Shown here: positions 26,173 to 36,349 of the stretch, piece after piece
Layout of the letters: each line of letters starts with the position of its first letter
How positions within the stretch are numbered: the stretch's first letter is position 1
DNA from: Muribaculaceae bacterium
Lineage (GTDB): Bacteria; Bacteroidota; Bacteroidia; Bacteroidales; Muribaculaceae
DNA length: 64,000 bases
Reading direction: 5' to 3'
NCBI GenBank assembly: GCA_022509165.1
Contig: JAFLTT010000011.1
Span: forward strand, 46,740 to 110,739
Translations under genes and position numbers: made by a program
Notes under the pieces: generated by a model
What the model saw: the letters and a program-made list of their open reading frames with translations, nothing else
Told to the model about the DNA's origin: nothing
Database searches by the model: none

Positions 26173-28245
26173 CTATTTTTGCTTTTTAAAATTTTCAATA
26201 CCTTGAGTGAGGAACTTCAGATATGCCGGCACATCCTCTTTATATCCATAGGAGCCTGTAAGAGGCTTTCCTTCATCATTCACCACTACATAGAAGGGTT
26301 GTGCATTCGACCCAAATTTAGATCTCTGAAGATAGCTCCATTTGTCACCGTAGGTGCGAAGTGTTCTGACGGTTCCATCTTTTTCTGTCACTTTCACCGG
26401 CTCAGGCAATGGAGCCTTATCATCTACCATTAGGGTGACAAGTACGAAATCTTCATCAAGAAGTTTCTTCACATCAGGATTTGTCCATACCGCCGCTTCC
26501 ATTTTACGACAGTTTACGCATCCATATCCGCTGAAATCAAGGAGTACAGGTTTATGAAGTTCCTTTCCTAACATGAGTCCCTCTTCATAGTCATCTACCT
26601 GTGCTGTCACCTCGCCTTCGAAAAGATTGAAATCTTGAGTGGACAAAGGAGGAGTGAAAGCGCTGATGCTTTTGAGAGGAGCACCCCATAAACCGGGAAG
26701 CATATACACAGCAAAGGATAGTGAAATCAAAGCCAGGCAAAATCTAAAGATACCTACTTTTTCCACCTTGTCGTCGTGTGGGAAGGTAAGTTTACCTAAA
26801 AGATAGAAGCCTAAAAGCGCAAATATTACAATCCATAAAGCTACAAAGACTTCACGGTCGAGAACTCTCCAACCATAAGCCAAATCTGCTACCGACAGGA
26901 ATTTAAGCGCAAGTGCCAGTTCCAGGAAGCCTAATACCACTTTGATGGTATTCATCCATCCGCCGCTCTTTGGTACTGCTTTGAGCATGGTCGGGAACAT
27001 GGCAAAGATAGAAAACGGAAGAGCCAGTGCAAGTGCAAATCCACCCATACCTACTGCCGGAGATACGAAATTGGATGTAGCGGCGGCTTCTACGAGCAAT
27101 GTTCCAATTATAGGTCCGGTACAAGAGAAGGACACCAAAGCGAGGGTAAACGCCATGAAAAAGATGCTTACATACCCGGAAGTGGAGTCTACCTTTGAAT
27201 CCATCTTATTTGTCCATGAGGCTGGAAGAGTCAGTTCAAATCCCCCCATGAAAGATATGGCGAAAATCACAAGCAGTATAAAGAATGCTATATTGAACCC
27301 GGCGCTCGTGGCCAGTTCATTTAGTGCCGAGGCCCCGAACAGCACCGTGACAATTATCCCTAAGGCCACATATATTACAATGATTGACAATCCGTAGATA
27401 GCGGCCGAAGAAATAGATTTTTTTCTGGATTTATTTTGCTTAAGAAAGAAACTGACAGTCATGGGAATCATTGGCCATACACAGGGAGTGACCAATGCTA
27501 TGAGACCACCTACGAACCCGGCTATGAAAATATACCACAGGGAACGCGATTGCTGATGAGGGTCGTCAGAGAAAACCATCATCTCTGCTTCAACGTTTTC
27601 CCACCAGTTATGATGTGCGGAGATACCGGTAGTGTTAGGGACAGGAGTCATCCAGGGCTCGGCAGCCTGGAGGGAGTCGGTGACATGAGCCAGAATTTCT
27701 GCCTCTTCATGAAGCGATTCTTTTTCAGGCTTTTCTTTTGAATCGTCCCCGGTTCCCGGTACTGTTACTTCATTTTTTTTTTCATCTTTAGCCAAAGCGG
27801 CTAAAGGGGCATTTCCTTCAAATTTATGAGAACCGTAGACTTGTGTGCATCCAAAATCATCGCAAGCCTGACCTTTTATTTCTAATTCAACAGTATAATG
27901 CTTCTCGGTAGGTATCAATTTCTGAGTGAATGTGACCTTACCGTCATACATGTGTTGATCTACCTCAAAGATATCATCATATTCCTTGTGGTATGGCTTA
28001 TTAGCTGTGGGTGTGCCATCGACTTTACATCCTTTTGTGTCGAAATAAAACACCAAAGGATTTGAACCTCCTGCCGGATTATCTATAGAATAGAGATGGA
28101 ATCCGGGTTTTATGTCAGCGGTGATCTCAAGTCTGGGAGTATCGGTATTATCGCCTACCAGTTTATAGCTCCAGGTTACAGCGTCGTCAGCAAATATAGA
28201 AAACGGCAAAAGGATAATGCCAAGGAACCACAGTAATCTTTTCAT
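26173..28245 (-). CDS. dsbD: Thiol:disulfide interchange protein DsbD
   Basis: DsbD passes electrons from cytosolic thioredoxin to the periplasm. This 690-residue protein has a signal peptide, an N-terminal DsbD-alpha-like domain (~25-160) containing A-C-D-D-F-G-C-T, an acidic linker, an eight-helix membrane core (~235-545) with T-P-C-V-W-P-M-I-P-M and S-F-S-C-T-G-P-I, and a C-terminal thioredoxin-like domain with the G-Y-G-C-V-N-C-R-K active site near residue 575. All three cysteine pairs appear present. It is followed by the TPR gene. Confidence 0.93.
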   Translation of the reverse strand: MKRLLWFLGIILLPFSIFADDAVTWSYKLVGDNTDTPRLEITADIKPGFHLYSIDNPAGGSNPLVFYFDTKGCKVDGTPTANKPYHKEYDDIFEVDQHMYDGKVTFTQKLIPTEKHYTVELEIKGQACDDFGCTQVYGSHKFEGNAPLAALAKDEKKNEVTVPGTGDDSKEKPEKESLHEEAEILAHVTDSLQAAEPWMTPVPNTTGISAHHNWWENVEAEMMVFSDDPHQQSRSLWYIFIAGFVGGLIALVTPCVWPMIPMTVSFFLKQNKSRKKSISSAAIYGLSIIVIYVALGIIVTVLFGASALNELATSAGFNIAFFILLVIFAISFMGGFELTLPASWTNKMDSKVDSTSGYVSIFFMAFTLALVSFSCTGPIIGTLLVEAAATSNFVSPAVGMGGFALALALPFSIFAMFPTMLKAVPKSGGWMNTIKVVLGFLELALALKFLSVADLAYGWRVLDREVFVALWIVIFALLGFYLLGKLTFPHDDKVEKVGIFRFCLALISLSFAVYMLPGLWGAPLKSISAFTPPLSTQDFNLFEGEVTAQVDDYEEGLMLGKELHKPVLLDFSGYGCVNCRKMEAAVWTNPDVKKLLDEDFVLVTLMVDDKAPLPEPVKVTEKDGTVRTLRTYGDKWSYLQRSKFGSNAQPFYVVVNDEGKPLTGSYGYKEDVPAYLKFLTQGIENFKKQK

Positions 28246-28393
28246 TGGTCAGGTTTTTATGGATTGTAAAGTTACAAAAAATAAGCAAACACACAAATAC
28301 AACACTACAGAAAGCCTTCTTATCAAAAAAGAGGGTTTCCTGAAGTGTAATAAGGAGTTTCTGAAAAAATATATCCCGACCAAGAGAGAGGAT

Positions 28394-31300
28394 TTATTCC
28401 TTCTCTGATTCTATAATCTTTTTATATTCTATTGGTGTGACTTTGATAAATTCTTTCACGGAGTTTTGCCAGTCGCTCAATAAAGCAGCGGCTAATTCGC
28501 TTCCGGTATTTTCATAATGGGCCTCTATTAACTTACGAAGTTCGTGGTTGTCGTGTTCGTTATCTACCAGAGTAAGTTCCACAAGCTCCATATTGCAGAA
28601 GAAATCAAAATTACCCATCGGGTTCCACACATAGGCAATGCCACCGCTCATTCCGGCTGCAAAATTTGTACCTGTGGGACCCAACACTACCACGCGACCT
28701 CCTGTCATATATTCGCAACAGTGGTCGCCCACTCCCTCTACCACGGCATTGGCACCGCTGTTCCTCACGCAGAAACGTTCACCAACCTGACCATTGATGT
28801 AAATTTCACCTGAAGTGGCACCATAAAGAATGGTATTACCGGCTATTATATTTTTTTGAGGTTCGAATGTGGTGTTTTTGTTTGGTCTCAGGATGATTTT
28901 ACCACCCGACAGTCCTTTGCCCAGATAATCGTTGGCGTCTCCTTCAAGGTTGAAAGAGATCCCATTAGTCAGGAAGGCACCGAAACTTTGACCTGCCGAG
29001 CCGGTGAAATTAATCGTCACAGTATCTTTATCCAATTTCTTGTCGGGATAACGCTTGGTGACATATCCGCTCAGCATTGCGCCTACACTTCTGTCGGTAT
29101 TGGCAATAGGAATTGAGAATTCAATGGGAGTATTGGAGGATATGGCGTTTTCTGTGGCCATTATTAGCGACTCGTCAAGAATACCGGTCACGGCAGGTTC
29201 TGAATGTCCATCCCACTTTATATCTTCATCATTTGCACGGGTAGTGGCCAGGACTCTTGAAAGGTCGATCTTGCCAAGTTTGCCTTCATAATGTTTTTGT
29301 TTGAGCAGATCAACTCTACCGATAAGGTCTTCAAGTTTCTCATAACCCATTTGAGCAAGAATTTCTCTAACTTCTTTTGCTATAAACCGGAAATAAGTGA
29401 TAATTCTTTCCGGACTCCCTTTATACTTCTTTGCCAGTTCTTCACATTGTGTAGCAATTCCGACAGGACATGTGTTAGTATGGCATTTTCTATCCATCAC
29501 ACATCCCAGAGCAATCAGAAGTGCAGTGGAGAATCCATATTCCTCAGCACCCAAAAGAGCGCTTTTCACAACATCCAATCCGGTTTTCATCTGGCCGTCG
29601 CATTGAAGCCTTACTTTCCCGCGAAGATTATTTAATACAAGCGTCTGCTGTATCTCAGCTAATCCGAGTTCCATCGGCAGTCCTGCAAACCTTATTGAGC
29701 TGGCCGGAGAGGCTCCTGTACCACCTTCACCTCCGCTTACCACAATGAGATCGGCCTTAGCTTTAGCCACACCTGCTGCTACAGTACCCACTCCCGATTC
29801 TGCCACCAGTTTCACACTTATAATGGCTTCAGGATTTACATTCTTAAGGTCAAAAATAAGTTGTGAGAGGTCTTCAATTGAATAGATGTCGTGATGGGGA
29901 GGCGGGGAAATCAGTGTGATACCCGGAATGGAATGACGTGTCCTGGCAATTATATCATTGATTTTGAAGCCCGGTAATTGACCTCCTTCACCCGGCTTGG
30001 CACCCTGAGCCACCTTGATCTGAATCTCATCTGCCTCCACCAGGTATTGGGTTGTGACTCCGAAACGTCCCGACGCTATCTGTTTGGTTGCACTGCGCAG
30101 AGGTATACCATTTACTTTTTTAGTGAATCTTTCGGCATCTTCTCCACCTTCGCCGGTATTACTCCTGCAGCCCATTTCATTCAAAGCCAACGCTATGTCT
30201 TCGTGTGCCTTTTTACTTATGGCTCCAAACGACATTGCGCCACCTGTGAATCTCTTTATAATGGATTCTTCAGACTCTACCTTATCTAAAGGAATGCTTT
30301 CACGGTCACTCTCAATTTCCATCATATTGCGCAAGAAAAGAGGAGCATCTTCATTGTCGGCAATTTTGGTAAACTCCTTGAAAGTATCATAACTTTCTTC
30401 CTTCAGAGCCTTATTGAGGTTTCTAACTAAAGTCGGAGACCAGGCATGTGCTTCACCTCCCGGCACAAACTTATAGATTCCTTCGTTTTTCAAAGAATTC
30501 TCTTTTTCCTCTTCCTCAAAGGCTTCCTTGTGTCTTTTTTCAATATCCGCCGCCACATCAGAGAGGTCGATGCCTTCAATTTTAGACATACCACCTCCAA
30601 AATATTTATTGAGAAGGTTAGATGAAACACCTACGGTTTCAAAGAGCATAGAACCTTTGTAACTCCTTACAGTAGATATACCCATCTTAGATATTATCTT
30701 GAGCATACCTTTGTCGATAGCCTGAATATAATATCTTTTGGCTGTTTCATAGTCAAGCTGGAGTTCACCTTTTTTCACAAGTCGGTTGAGTTCAGCAAAT
30801 GCCAGATAGGGGTTCACTGCAGATGCACCATAACCTATCAGCAAGGCTACTTCCATTACTCCCATCACTTCTCCGCTTTCTACAATGATGGCTGTCTGAG
30901 AACGCTTATGACATTCTATAAGATGCTGATGTACGGCAGATACTGCAATTAGCGATGGAATAGGCGCATGCTTTTCATCTACATTCTTATCACTCAGAAT
31001 TATATAGTTGTAGCCGTCGTCTACGCTCTTTTCAACTTCCCGGTAAAGTTTCTCGATTGCCTTTTCAAGGCCTTCCGTGCCTTCATTTACTTCATAGGTC
31101 ATATCGAGTGTGATAGTGCGGAAGCCCTTATATGATAAATTCTTGAGATTGTCTAAGTCAACATTTGAAATTATAGGGCTGTTGAGTTCCACCACTTTGC
31201 AGATATCAGGTGAAGCATCAAGCACATTATCACATACCCCTCCTATATAGTCAGTGAGTGACATCACTGACTTCTCTCTAAGTGAATCGATGGGAGGATT

Positions 31301-32878
31301 AGTGACCTGAGCAAACATTTGCTTGAAATAATTGAAGAATCTCTGAGGTTTCTGTGAAAGTACCGCTATCGGTCTGTCATCACCCATAGAAACCGTAGGC
31401 TCCTGACGGTTGTTAACCATCGGTTTAAGCATCGTATCGATATCTTCGGAAGAATAGCCGAATACTTTCATTAATTTATCATGATTCTCGATGTCGAGTT
31501 TCACCTTGCGGCCGCTGGTAATTGTCTGCAGGTTCACCAGATTATTGTGAAGCCAATCACGATAAGGGAATGCCTCAGCCAGTTTCCCCTTGATCTCATC
31601 ATTTTTAAGCAGACGCCCGTTTTCCAGGTCTACCATGATCATCTTACCGGGTTTCAGCCTTCCTTTTTCAATTATTGAAGCCGGTTCGATATTAGAAGCC
31701 ACACCTGTTTCAGAAGCAATAATAAGCATTCCGCTATCGGTAATCATATAGCGGCTGGGACGCAATCCGTTTCGGTCGAGCAAGCCACCGGCATATTTCC
31801 CGTCAGAAAACATAACGGCTGCGGGTCCGTCCCATGGTTCCATAAATATACTGTGGTATTCATAAAAACCTTTCATTCGGCTGCTCATGGGATTTTTGTC
31901 GCCATAACTTTCCGGAATGAGCATTGCGAGGGCATGGGGGAGCGAGAAGCCTGCCTTTACGAAAAATTCCACCGCATTATCCAACGAGGCACTGTCACTC
32001 ATCCCCGGTTGAATCAGAGGAGATATCTCTTCTATATTATCAATGAATTCGGGTTTAAGCACAGATTCTCTGGTATGCATCCACATCCGGTTGCCTTTTA
32101 TAGTGTTGATCTCACCATTATGTGCAATCATGCGGAAGGGCTGTGCCAGACGCCATTGCGGGAAGGTATTGGTTGAAAACCTTGAATGAACCATTGCAAA
32201 GGCGCTTGTGAAATATGGATTGATCAGGTCAGGATAATAATACCTCAGCTGATGTGAGGTAAGCATACCTTTATATATCAGGATTCGAGTAGAGAGACTT
32301 ACTATGTAGCAACTGGCTTTATCTTTGATTCTGGAGCTCTCGGCAACTCTTTTTTCTATTTTCTTTTCAATTACGTAAAATTTTCTTCTAAGTTCCTCTT
32401 CGTATAATTTCACATCATGCTGCAGATCATCATCTCCCTTTATAAAGATTTGACGTACACGAGGTTCTGTTTCCTTAGCCACTTCTCCTAAAACAGAGCT
32501 GTTAACCGGGACCTCCCGGATTTTCATTAAAGAGAGACCCTCTTCTTTCACAGTGTCGCGTATTATGCTAAGGAAGGCATCATAATCTTCTTCCTCTTTA
32601 GGCATAAATACCATTCCTACTCCATATCTGCCTTTTTCAGGCACCGGAATACCGTTAAGAAGTATGAATTCATGGGGAATCTGAACCATTATACCGGCAC
32701 CGTCACCACTTTTATGGTCGGCACCTTCAGCGCCACGGTGAGCCATGTGTTCCAACACCTGAAGAGCGTTTTCCACTACGTCGTGATATTTCACTCCACG
32801 GATGTTTACAATCATTCCTACTCCACAAGCATCATGTTCATACGAAGGATCGTATAGAGATAAGCAATTTTCCTTCAT
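28394..32878 (-). CDS. gltB: Glutamate synthase large subunit
   Basis: GltB makes glutamate from glutamine and 2-oxoglutarate. At 1,494 residues it has full-length layout: an N-terminal amidotransferase with the nucleophile in H-D-A-C-G-V-G, so a short ~17-residue propeptide is expected; a central domain; the FMN-binding synthase domain with P-G-E-G-G-Q-L-P-G and the iron-sulfur cysteines in G-C-V-M-D-R-K-C-H-T-N-T-C-P; and the GXGXG beta-helix near the end. The partner gltD is not next to it, so the small subunit or another electron donor must be encoded elsewhere. A consensus promoter lies just upstream. Confidence 0.96.
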   Translation of the reverse strand: MKENCLSLYDPSYEHDACGVGMIVNIRGVKYHDVVENALQVLEHMAHRGAEGADHKSGDGAGIMVQIPHEFILLNGIPVPEKGRYGVGMVFMPKEEEDYDAFLSIIRDTVKEEGLSLMKIREVPVNSSVLGEVAKETEPRVRQIFIKGDDDLQHDVKLYEEELRRKFYVIEKKIEKRVAESSRIKDKASCYIVSLSTRILIYKGMLTSHQLRYYYPDLINPYFTSAFAMVHSRFSTNTFPQWRLAQPFRMIAHNGEINTIKGNRMWMHTRESVLKPEFIDNIEEISPLIQPGMSDSASLDNAVEFFVKAGFSLPHALAMLIPESYGDKNPMSSRMKGFYEYHSIFMEPWDGPAAVMFSDGKYAGGLLDRNGLRPSRYMITDSGMLIIASETGVASNIEPASIIEKGRLKPGKMIMVDLENGRLLKNDEIKGKLAEAFPYRDWLHNNLVNLQTITSGRKVKLDIENHDKLMKVFGYSSEDIDTMLKPMVNNRQEPTVSMGDDRPIAVLSQKPQRFFNYFKQMFAQVTNPPIDSLREKSVMSLTDYIGGVCDNVLDASPDICKVVELNSPIISNVDLDNLKNLSYKGFRTITLDMTYEVNEGTEGLEKAIEKLYREVEKSVDDGYNYIILSDKNVDEKHAPIPSLIAVSAVHQHLIECHKRSQTAIIVESGEVMGVMEVALLIGYGASAVNPYLAFAELNRLVKKGELQLDYETAKRYYIQAIDKGMLKIISKMGISTVRSYKGSMLFETVGVSSNLLNKYFGGGMSKIEGIDLSDVAADIEKRHKEAFEEEEKENSLKNEGIYKFVPGGEAHAWSPTLVRNLNKALKEESYDTFKEFTKIADNEDAPLFLRNMMEIESDRESIPLDKVESEESIIKRFTGGAMSFGAISKKAHEDIALALNEMGCRSNTGEGGEDAERFTKKVNGIPLRSATKQIASGRFGVTTQYLVEADEIQIKVAQGAKPGEGGQLPGFKINDIIARTRHSIPGITLISPPPHHDIYSIEDLSQLIFDLKNVNPEAIISVKLVAESGVGTVAAGVAKAKADLIVVSGGEGGTGASPASSIRFAGLPMELGLAEIQQTLVLNNLRGKVRLQCDGQMKTGLDVVKSALLGAEEYGFSTALLIALGCVMDRKCHTNTCPVGIATQCEELAKKYKGSPERIITYFRFIAKEVREILAQMGYEKLEDLIGRVDLLKQKHYEGKLGKIDLSRVLATTRANDEDIKWDGHSEPAVTGILDESLIMATENAISSNTPIEFSIPIANTDRSVGAMLSGYVTKRYPDKKLDKDTVTINFTGSAGQSFGAFLTNGISFNLEGDANDYLGKGLSGGKIILRPNKNTTFEPQKNIIAGNTILYGATSGEIYINGQVGERFCVRNSGANAVVEGVGDHCCEYMTGGRVVVLGPTGTNFAAGMSGGIAYVWNPMGNFDFFCNMELVELTLVDNEHDNHELRKLIEAHYENTGSELAAALLSDWQNSVKEFIKVTPIEYKKIIESEKE

Positions 32879-32918
32879 CTCGGACCAATTTAGAAACCTA
32901 AGATTCTTTTTACCGCTG

Positions 32919-32950
32919 CAAAATTACAAAATTCTTTAAAAATTAACAAA
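32919..32950 (-). promoter_or_regulatory. Consensus promoter for gltB
   Basis: On the minus strand TTTG (32950-32947), 20 bases, then TAATTTTG (32926-32919). This is a full match to the Bacteroidetes consensus, 41 bases before the gltB ATG. Confidence 0.7.
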
Positions 32951-33064
32951 TCTCTTTACATTTATCAATTTATGTTAAAAGAATCCCGGCCTTTTTCTTC
33001 TCAATACTGATCTTAAGATAAAATAAATTTCACGAAATTTGTAATATCGTTTCAAAATTGAAAA

Positions 33065-33928
33065 ATGACCCTTTCAGAAGATAAAAATATACTTAGAAAA
33101 CCTGACTGGCTAAAGGTCCGATTGCCCAGGGGATTCAAGGCCTCTCAGGTATTAGGTTGTCTCAATGGACGACACCTCAATACCATCTGCAGTAGCGGCA
33201 TGTGTCCTAATAAAGGGGAATGTTGGAACAACGGAACCGCCACTTTCATGATAGGTGGAGCTATATGTACCCGGAATTGTAAATTCTGTAATGTGACATC
33301 CGGTAAACCTCTGCCTCTTAATCCCCGTGAAATAGAAGATATAATTTCATCTGTCAAGGAACTAAACCTTCGGCATGTGGTGATAACATCAGTTGACCGG
33401 GATGACCTTCCCGATTATGGTTCGGCTCATTGGACTTTGATGGCCAAACGACTTAAGGAGGAATGCCCGGAGATAACAATGGAACTTCTGGTCCCGGATT
33501 TTCGTGGCAAATTAGAATTGCTCGATTCAATAATAGCGCAGAAACCTAATGTGATTTCGCATAATCTGGAGACAGTGAGAAGGCTTACACCGGAGGTGAG
33601 GAGCGTGGCTACGTATGAAACTTCCTTGAAAGTGATCAGCCACATTGCTTCTAAAGGAGTCCGGGCAAAATCCGGTATAATGTTGGGTCTTGGAGAGACC
33701 CATGAGGAAATACTGGAAACAATGGACGACCTGTTGGAAGCAGGATGCGAGGTGATGACAATAGGACAATACCTCCAGCCTTCACGGCAGCATTACACTG
33801 TAAAGGAATATATCCATCCCGACAAGTTTGAACAATATAGGTTGATAGGTAAAGAAAAGGGTTTCCTTCATATCGAGAGTCACCCTCTTGTTAGATCAAG
33901 TTACCATGCAGAGAGGCATGTTCTATAG
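33065..33928 (+). CDS. lipA: Lipoyl synthase
   Basis: Radical SAM enzyme that inserts two sulfurs into protein-bound octanoyl groups. Both clusters are visible: the auxiliary set in C-S-S-G-M-C-P-N-K-G-E-C near residues 40-51 and the SAM cluster C-T-R-N-C-K-F-C near residue 67. The closing serine ligand is in V-R-S-S-Y-H near the end. The 287-residue length is normal. lipB follows after two bases, giving a complete lipoylation pair that can serve GcvH in the same window. Confidence 0.96.
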   Translation: MTLSEDKNILRKPDWLKVRLPRGFKASQVLGCLNGRHLNTICSSGMCPNKGECWNNGTATFMIGGAICTRNCKFCNVTSGKPLPLNPREIEDIISSVKELNLRHVVITSVDRDDLPDYGSAHWTLMAKRLKEECPEITMELLVPDFRGKLELLDSIIAQKPNVISHNLETVRRLTPEVRSVATYETSLKVISHIASKGVRAKSGIMLGLGETHEEILETMDDLLEAGCEVMTIGQYLQPSRQHYTVKEYIHPDKFEQYRLIGKEKGFLHIESHPLVRSSYHAERHVL

Positions 33929-33930
33929 AA

Positions 33931-34641
33931 ATGGTTGAAGTCATTGATTTTGGAATCCGAGATTATGGAGAGATTCTGCACCAGCAGGAGAATCTTTTTC
34001 ATACCTTGATAGAAGAAAAAAAGGAGGGGATTAAAGGTAAGGAATATATTTTAATAGGGGAACATGCCCCCGTGCTCACAATGGGCAGACGGGCAAAATC
34101 TTCCAATATTCTTATTTCGGATGAAATATTAAAGAAAAAGAGAATAGGCTTATATCAAATAGGAAGAGGAGGCGACGTCACTTATCATTGTCCCGGTCAA
34201 ATAACAGTATATCCAATCCTGGATCTGGATCGTCATGGCCTCGGGGTGAAAGATTATGTGGCACTGATGGAAGAGGCCGTGATAATTCTATTGCAAAAAT
34301 ATGGAATAAAGGGTGAACGGGTGGAGGGTGCTACAGGTGTATGGATTGGGAAAGGCACATCTGTCGAGCGCAAGATTTGTGCCATAGGTATTAAATGCAA
34401 CAGATTCTGTACCATGCATGGTTTCGCCCTTAATGTAAATAATTCTCTGGAAGGATTTACTTTTATCAATCCATGTGGATTTAAGGACAAGGGTGTTACC
34501 TCAATGCAGGAAGAACTTCAGAATGGTGATGCAGTCGAGAATAAACAACTTCCCGATATAGAAAAAATAAAGAGGGAACTTTTACATATCTTCCTCAGCC
34601 TCATATTCCCTCTCGAGGAAATTCTTAACCTCCCGGAATAA
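33931..34641 (+). CDS. lipB: Octanoyl-[acyl carrier protein]:protein transferase
   Basis: LipB moves octanoate from ACP to lipoyl domains before LipA acts. Motifs: G-R-G-G-D-V-T-Y-H-C-P-G-Q near residues 75-87, the lysine in C-A-I-G-I-K, H-G-F-A-L-N-V, and the catalytic cysteine in N-P-C-G. The protein is 236 residues. Its last 60 bases overlap the 3' end of mlaF on the opposite strand, so the two genes share coding sequence convergently. Confidence 0.95.
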   Translation: MVEVIDFGIRDYGEILHQQENLFHTLIEEKKEGIKGKEYILIGEHAPVLTMGRRAKSSNILISDEILKKKRIGLYQIGRGGDVTYHCPGQITVYPILDLDRHGLGVKDYVALMEEAVIILLQKYGIKGERVEGATGVWIGKGTSVERKICAIGIKCNRFCTMHGFALNVNNSLEGFTFINPCGFKDKGVTSMQEELQNGDAVENKQLPDIEKIKRELLHIFLSLIFPLEEILNLPE

Positions 34642-35364
34642 TTGAGAAGCGAATACAAAGTCATTGAGCGATTGACTCTTGCTTCGGAAAATGTTTTTGT
34701 CGTTGCCAACCCAGTCGCAATGGCCTTTATTTATGAATACAATCTTCTCACCAATTCCCAACACAGAGTTCATATCATGAGTGTTGATGATAGTGGTGAT
34801 GTCATACTCATGGGTGATATCACTCAGCAACTCGTCGATAAGTATAGAAGTCTTTGGATCCAGACCTGAATTTGGTTCGTCGCAGAATAGATATTTTGGA
34901 TTCAGAGCAATGGCCCGTGCTATAGCCACACGTTTCTGCATACCTCCGGATATCTCTGAAGGGAATTTGTTGTCGGCATTGGTAAGGCCAACTCTTTTAA
35001 TACAAAAATGTGCTCGTTCCAATTGTTCCTCATGCGACATGGGAGAGAACATTTTCAAGGGAAACATCACATTCCCGAGCACTGTCTCATTGTCAAACAA
35101 TGCTGAACCTTGAAAAAGCACTCCAATTTCCATGCGGAGCTTACGTTTTTCCTGAGCAGTCATCGACCTGAACCTACGTCCATCATAAAGCACGCTTCCC
35201 TCTTCAGGAGTTAAAAGACCGATGAGGCATTTCATAAAGACAGTCTTACCGGAACCGCTCTGTCCGATTATAAGGTTGGTCTTGCCGGTATCGAAAGTGG
35301 CAGTGATATCATAAAGTACCCTCTGGCCATCAAACCATTTCGATATGTTTTTTGCCTCTATCAT
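34582..35364 (-). CDS. mlaF: ABC transporter ATPase, MlaF type
   Basis: A 260-residue ATPase with Walker A G-Q-S-G-S-G-K-T near residues 34-41, signature I-S-G-G-M-Q-K-R-V-A-I-A-R-A and Walker B K-Y-L-F-C-D-E-P-N-S-G-L-D. The G-M-Q-K-R signature and pairing with an MlaE permease place it in the lipid-asymmetry (Mla) group. The MCE-domain substrate protein MlaD is not in this window. It is separated from mlaE by 194 bases containing an inserted repeat element, which is unusual for these normally tight pairs. Confidence 0.92.
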   Translation of the reverse strand: MIEAKNISKWFDGQRVLYDITATFDTGKTNLIIGQSGSGKTVFMKCLIGLLTPEEGSVLYDGRRFRSMTAQEKRKLRMEIGVLFQGSALFDNETVLGNVMFPLKMFSPMSHEEQLERAHFCIKRVGLTNADNKFPSEISGGMQKRVAIARAIALNPKYLFCDEPNSGLDPKTSILIDELLSDITHEYDITTIINTHDMNSVLGIGEKIVFINKGHCDWVGNDKNIFRSKSQSLNDFVFASQLFREVKNFLEREYEAEEDM

Positions 35365-35380
35365 TCTCTCTTAATTTATT

Positions 35381-35553
35381 ATGATTATTCGAAAAAGTAC
35401 CCAAAACTTTTTTCCTGTTGAATATCCTGCTCAAAAGTAGGGACGCACGGCTCGTGCGTCCGAGAAAAATGAGGAAAACACACCAATTTCAAGAGGACGT
35501 ACGAACCGTACGTCCCTACTTTCTTGACTTTGGGTATTTTTGCGGATAATCAT
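35381..35553. mobile_element. MITE-like palindromic element in the mlaE-mlaF gap
   Basis: A 173-base element. Ends are ATGATTAT (35381) and ATAATCAT (35546-35553), with further inverted matching (TACCCAAA near the left, TTTGGGTA near the right). The core holds two hairpins: GGACGCACG/CGTGCGTCC at 35441-35461 and GGACGTACG/CGTACGTCC at 35495-35515. The ten bases TTAATTTATT stand directly on both sides, as a target-site duplication would. It carries no gene. Its core is diverged from the copies at 53.9 and 54.6 kb. Confidence 0.85.
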
Positions 35554-35558
35554 TTAAT

Positions 35559-36305
35559 TTATTGCAAAAGTAATTTTGTGAGAATCACATCGAAGAATAG
35601 AATCAGAATAGAACTTGACACCACTGCTTTTGTGCTTGCCTGACCTACTTCCAATGCGCCTCCTTTTACAAAATAGCCGTAATAGGCCGACACGCTGGCT
35701 ATGATATATGCAAAGAAAAGTGTCTTGATAATACCATACCATACATACCATTCGTTGAAGAAGCTCTGGATGCCGAATACATAATCTTCTACGGATATCA
35801 TGGTGGTGAATTCTGCAATTATCCAGCCTCCCAATAAACCGACCGACATTGAGAGCACACAAAGAACCGGCACGAAAAATACAAAACCGATAATCTTGGG
35901 TAACACCACAAAGTTGGCCGAATTTATACCCATGATATCAAGAGCGTCTATTTGTTCGGTCACCCTCATTGTGCCTATTTCCGAGGCAATATTACTACCC
36001 ACTTTTCCGGCCAATATGAGGCACATCATGGTAGAGGAGAATTCCAGGAGCAATATTTCTCGGGTGGCAAGACCTGTAGAATATGAGGGTATAAGAGGGG
36101 AGACTATGTTTATAGTCATCTGAATAGTGATAACGGCCCCGATGAAAAGAGAGATGATTATCACCAAAGGTATGGAGTCTACCCCCAGTTTGTTGATTTC
36201 AAATACCAGGCGTTTGAAAAACTCCTTCCATTTATCGGGAGCCCTAAACACCTGGGCAATGAAAATCCAGTATTTCCCGAATGATGCTAACGAACTTACA
36301 AACAT
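35559..36305 (-). CDS. mlaE: ABC transporter permease, MlaE type
   Basis: A 248-residue membrane protein of the MlaE family with about five helices. The family motif is seen as E-L-G-T-M-R-V-T-E-Q-I-D-A-L-D-I-M-G (here E-I-G-T-M-R-V) near residue 120. It moves phospholipids across the envelope with MlaF. The last codons lie only a few bases from the end of the repeat element. A -7 box (TAACTTTG) is present upstream on the minus strand. Confidence 0.93.
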   Translation of the reverse strand: MFVSSLASFGKYWIFIAQVFRAPDKWKEFFKRLVFEINKLGVDSIPLVIIISLFIGAVITIQMTINIVSPLIPSYSTGLATREILLLEFSSTMMCLILAGKVGSNIASEIGTMRVTEQIDALDIMGINSANFVVLPKIIGFVFFVPVLCVLSMSVGLLGGWIIAEFTTMISVEDYVFGIQSFFNEWYVWYGIIKTLFFAYIIASVSAYYGYFVKGGALEVGQASTKAVVSSSILILFFDVILTKLLLQ

Positions 36306-36349
36306 ATTCTATCTTGCCGGAATCAATAAATTCCACTCCATTGGAAGAG

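Noticed and set aside
35441..35515. Hairpins read as ordinary terminators for mlaE
   Set aside because: They belong to a mobile element with inverted ends and flanking direct repeats; no T-run follows.
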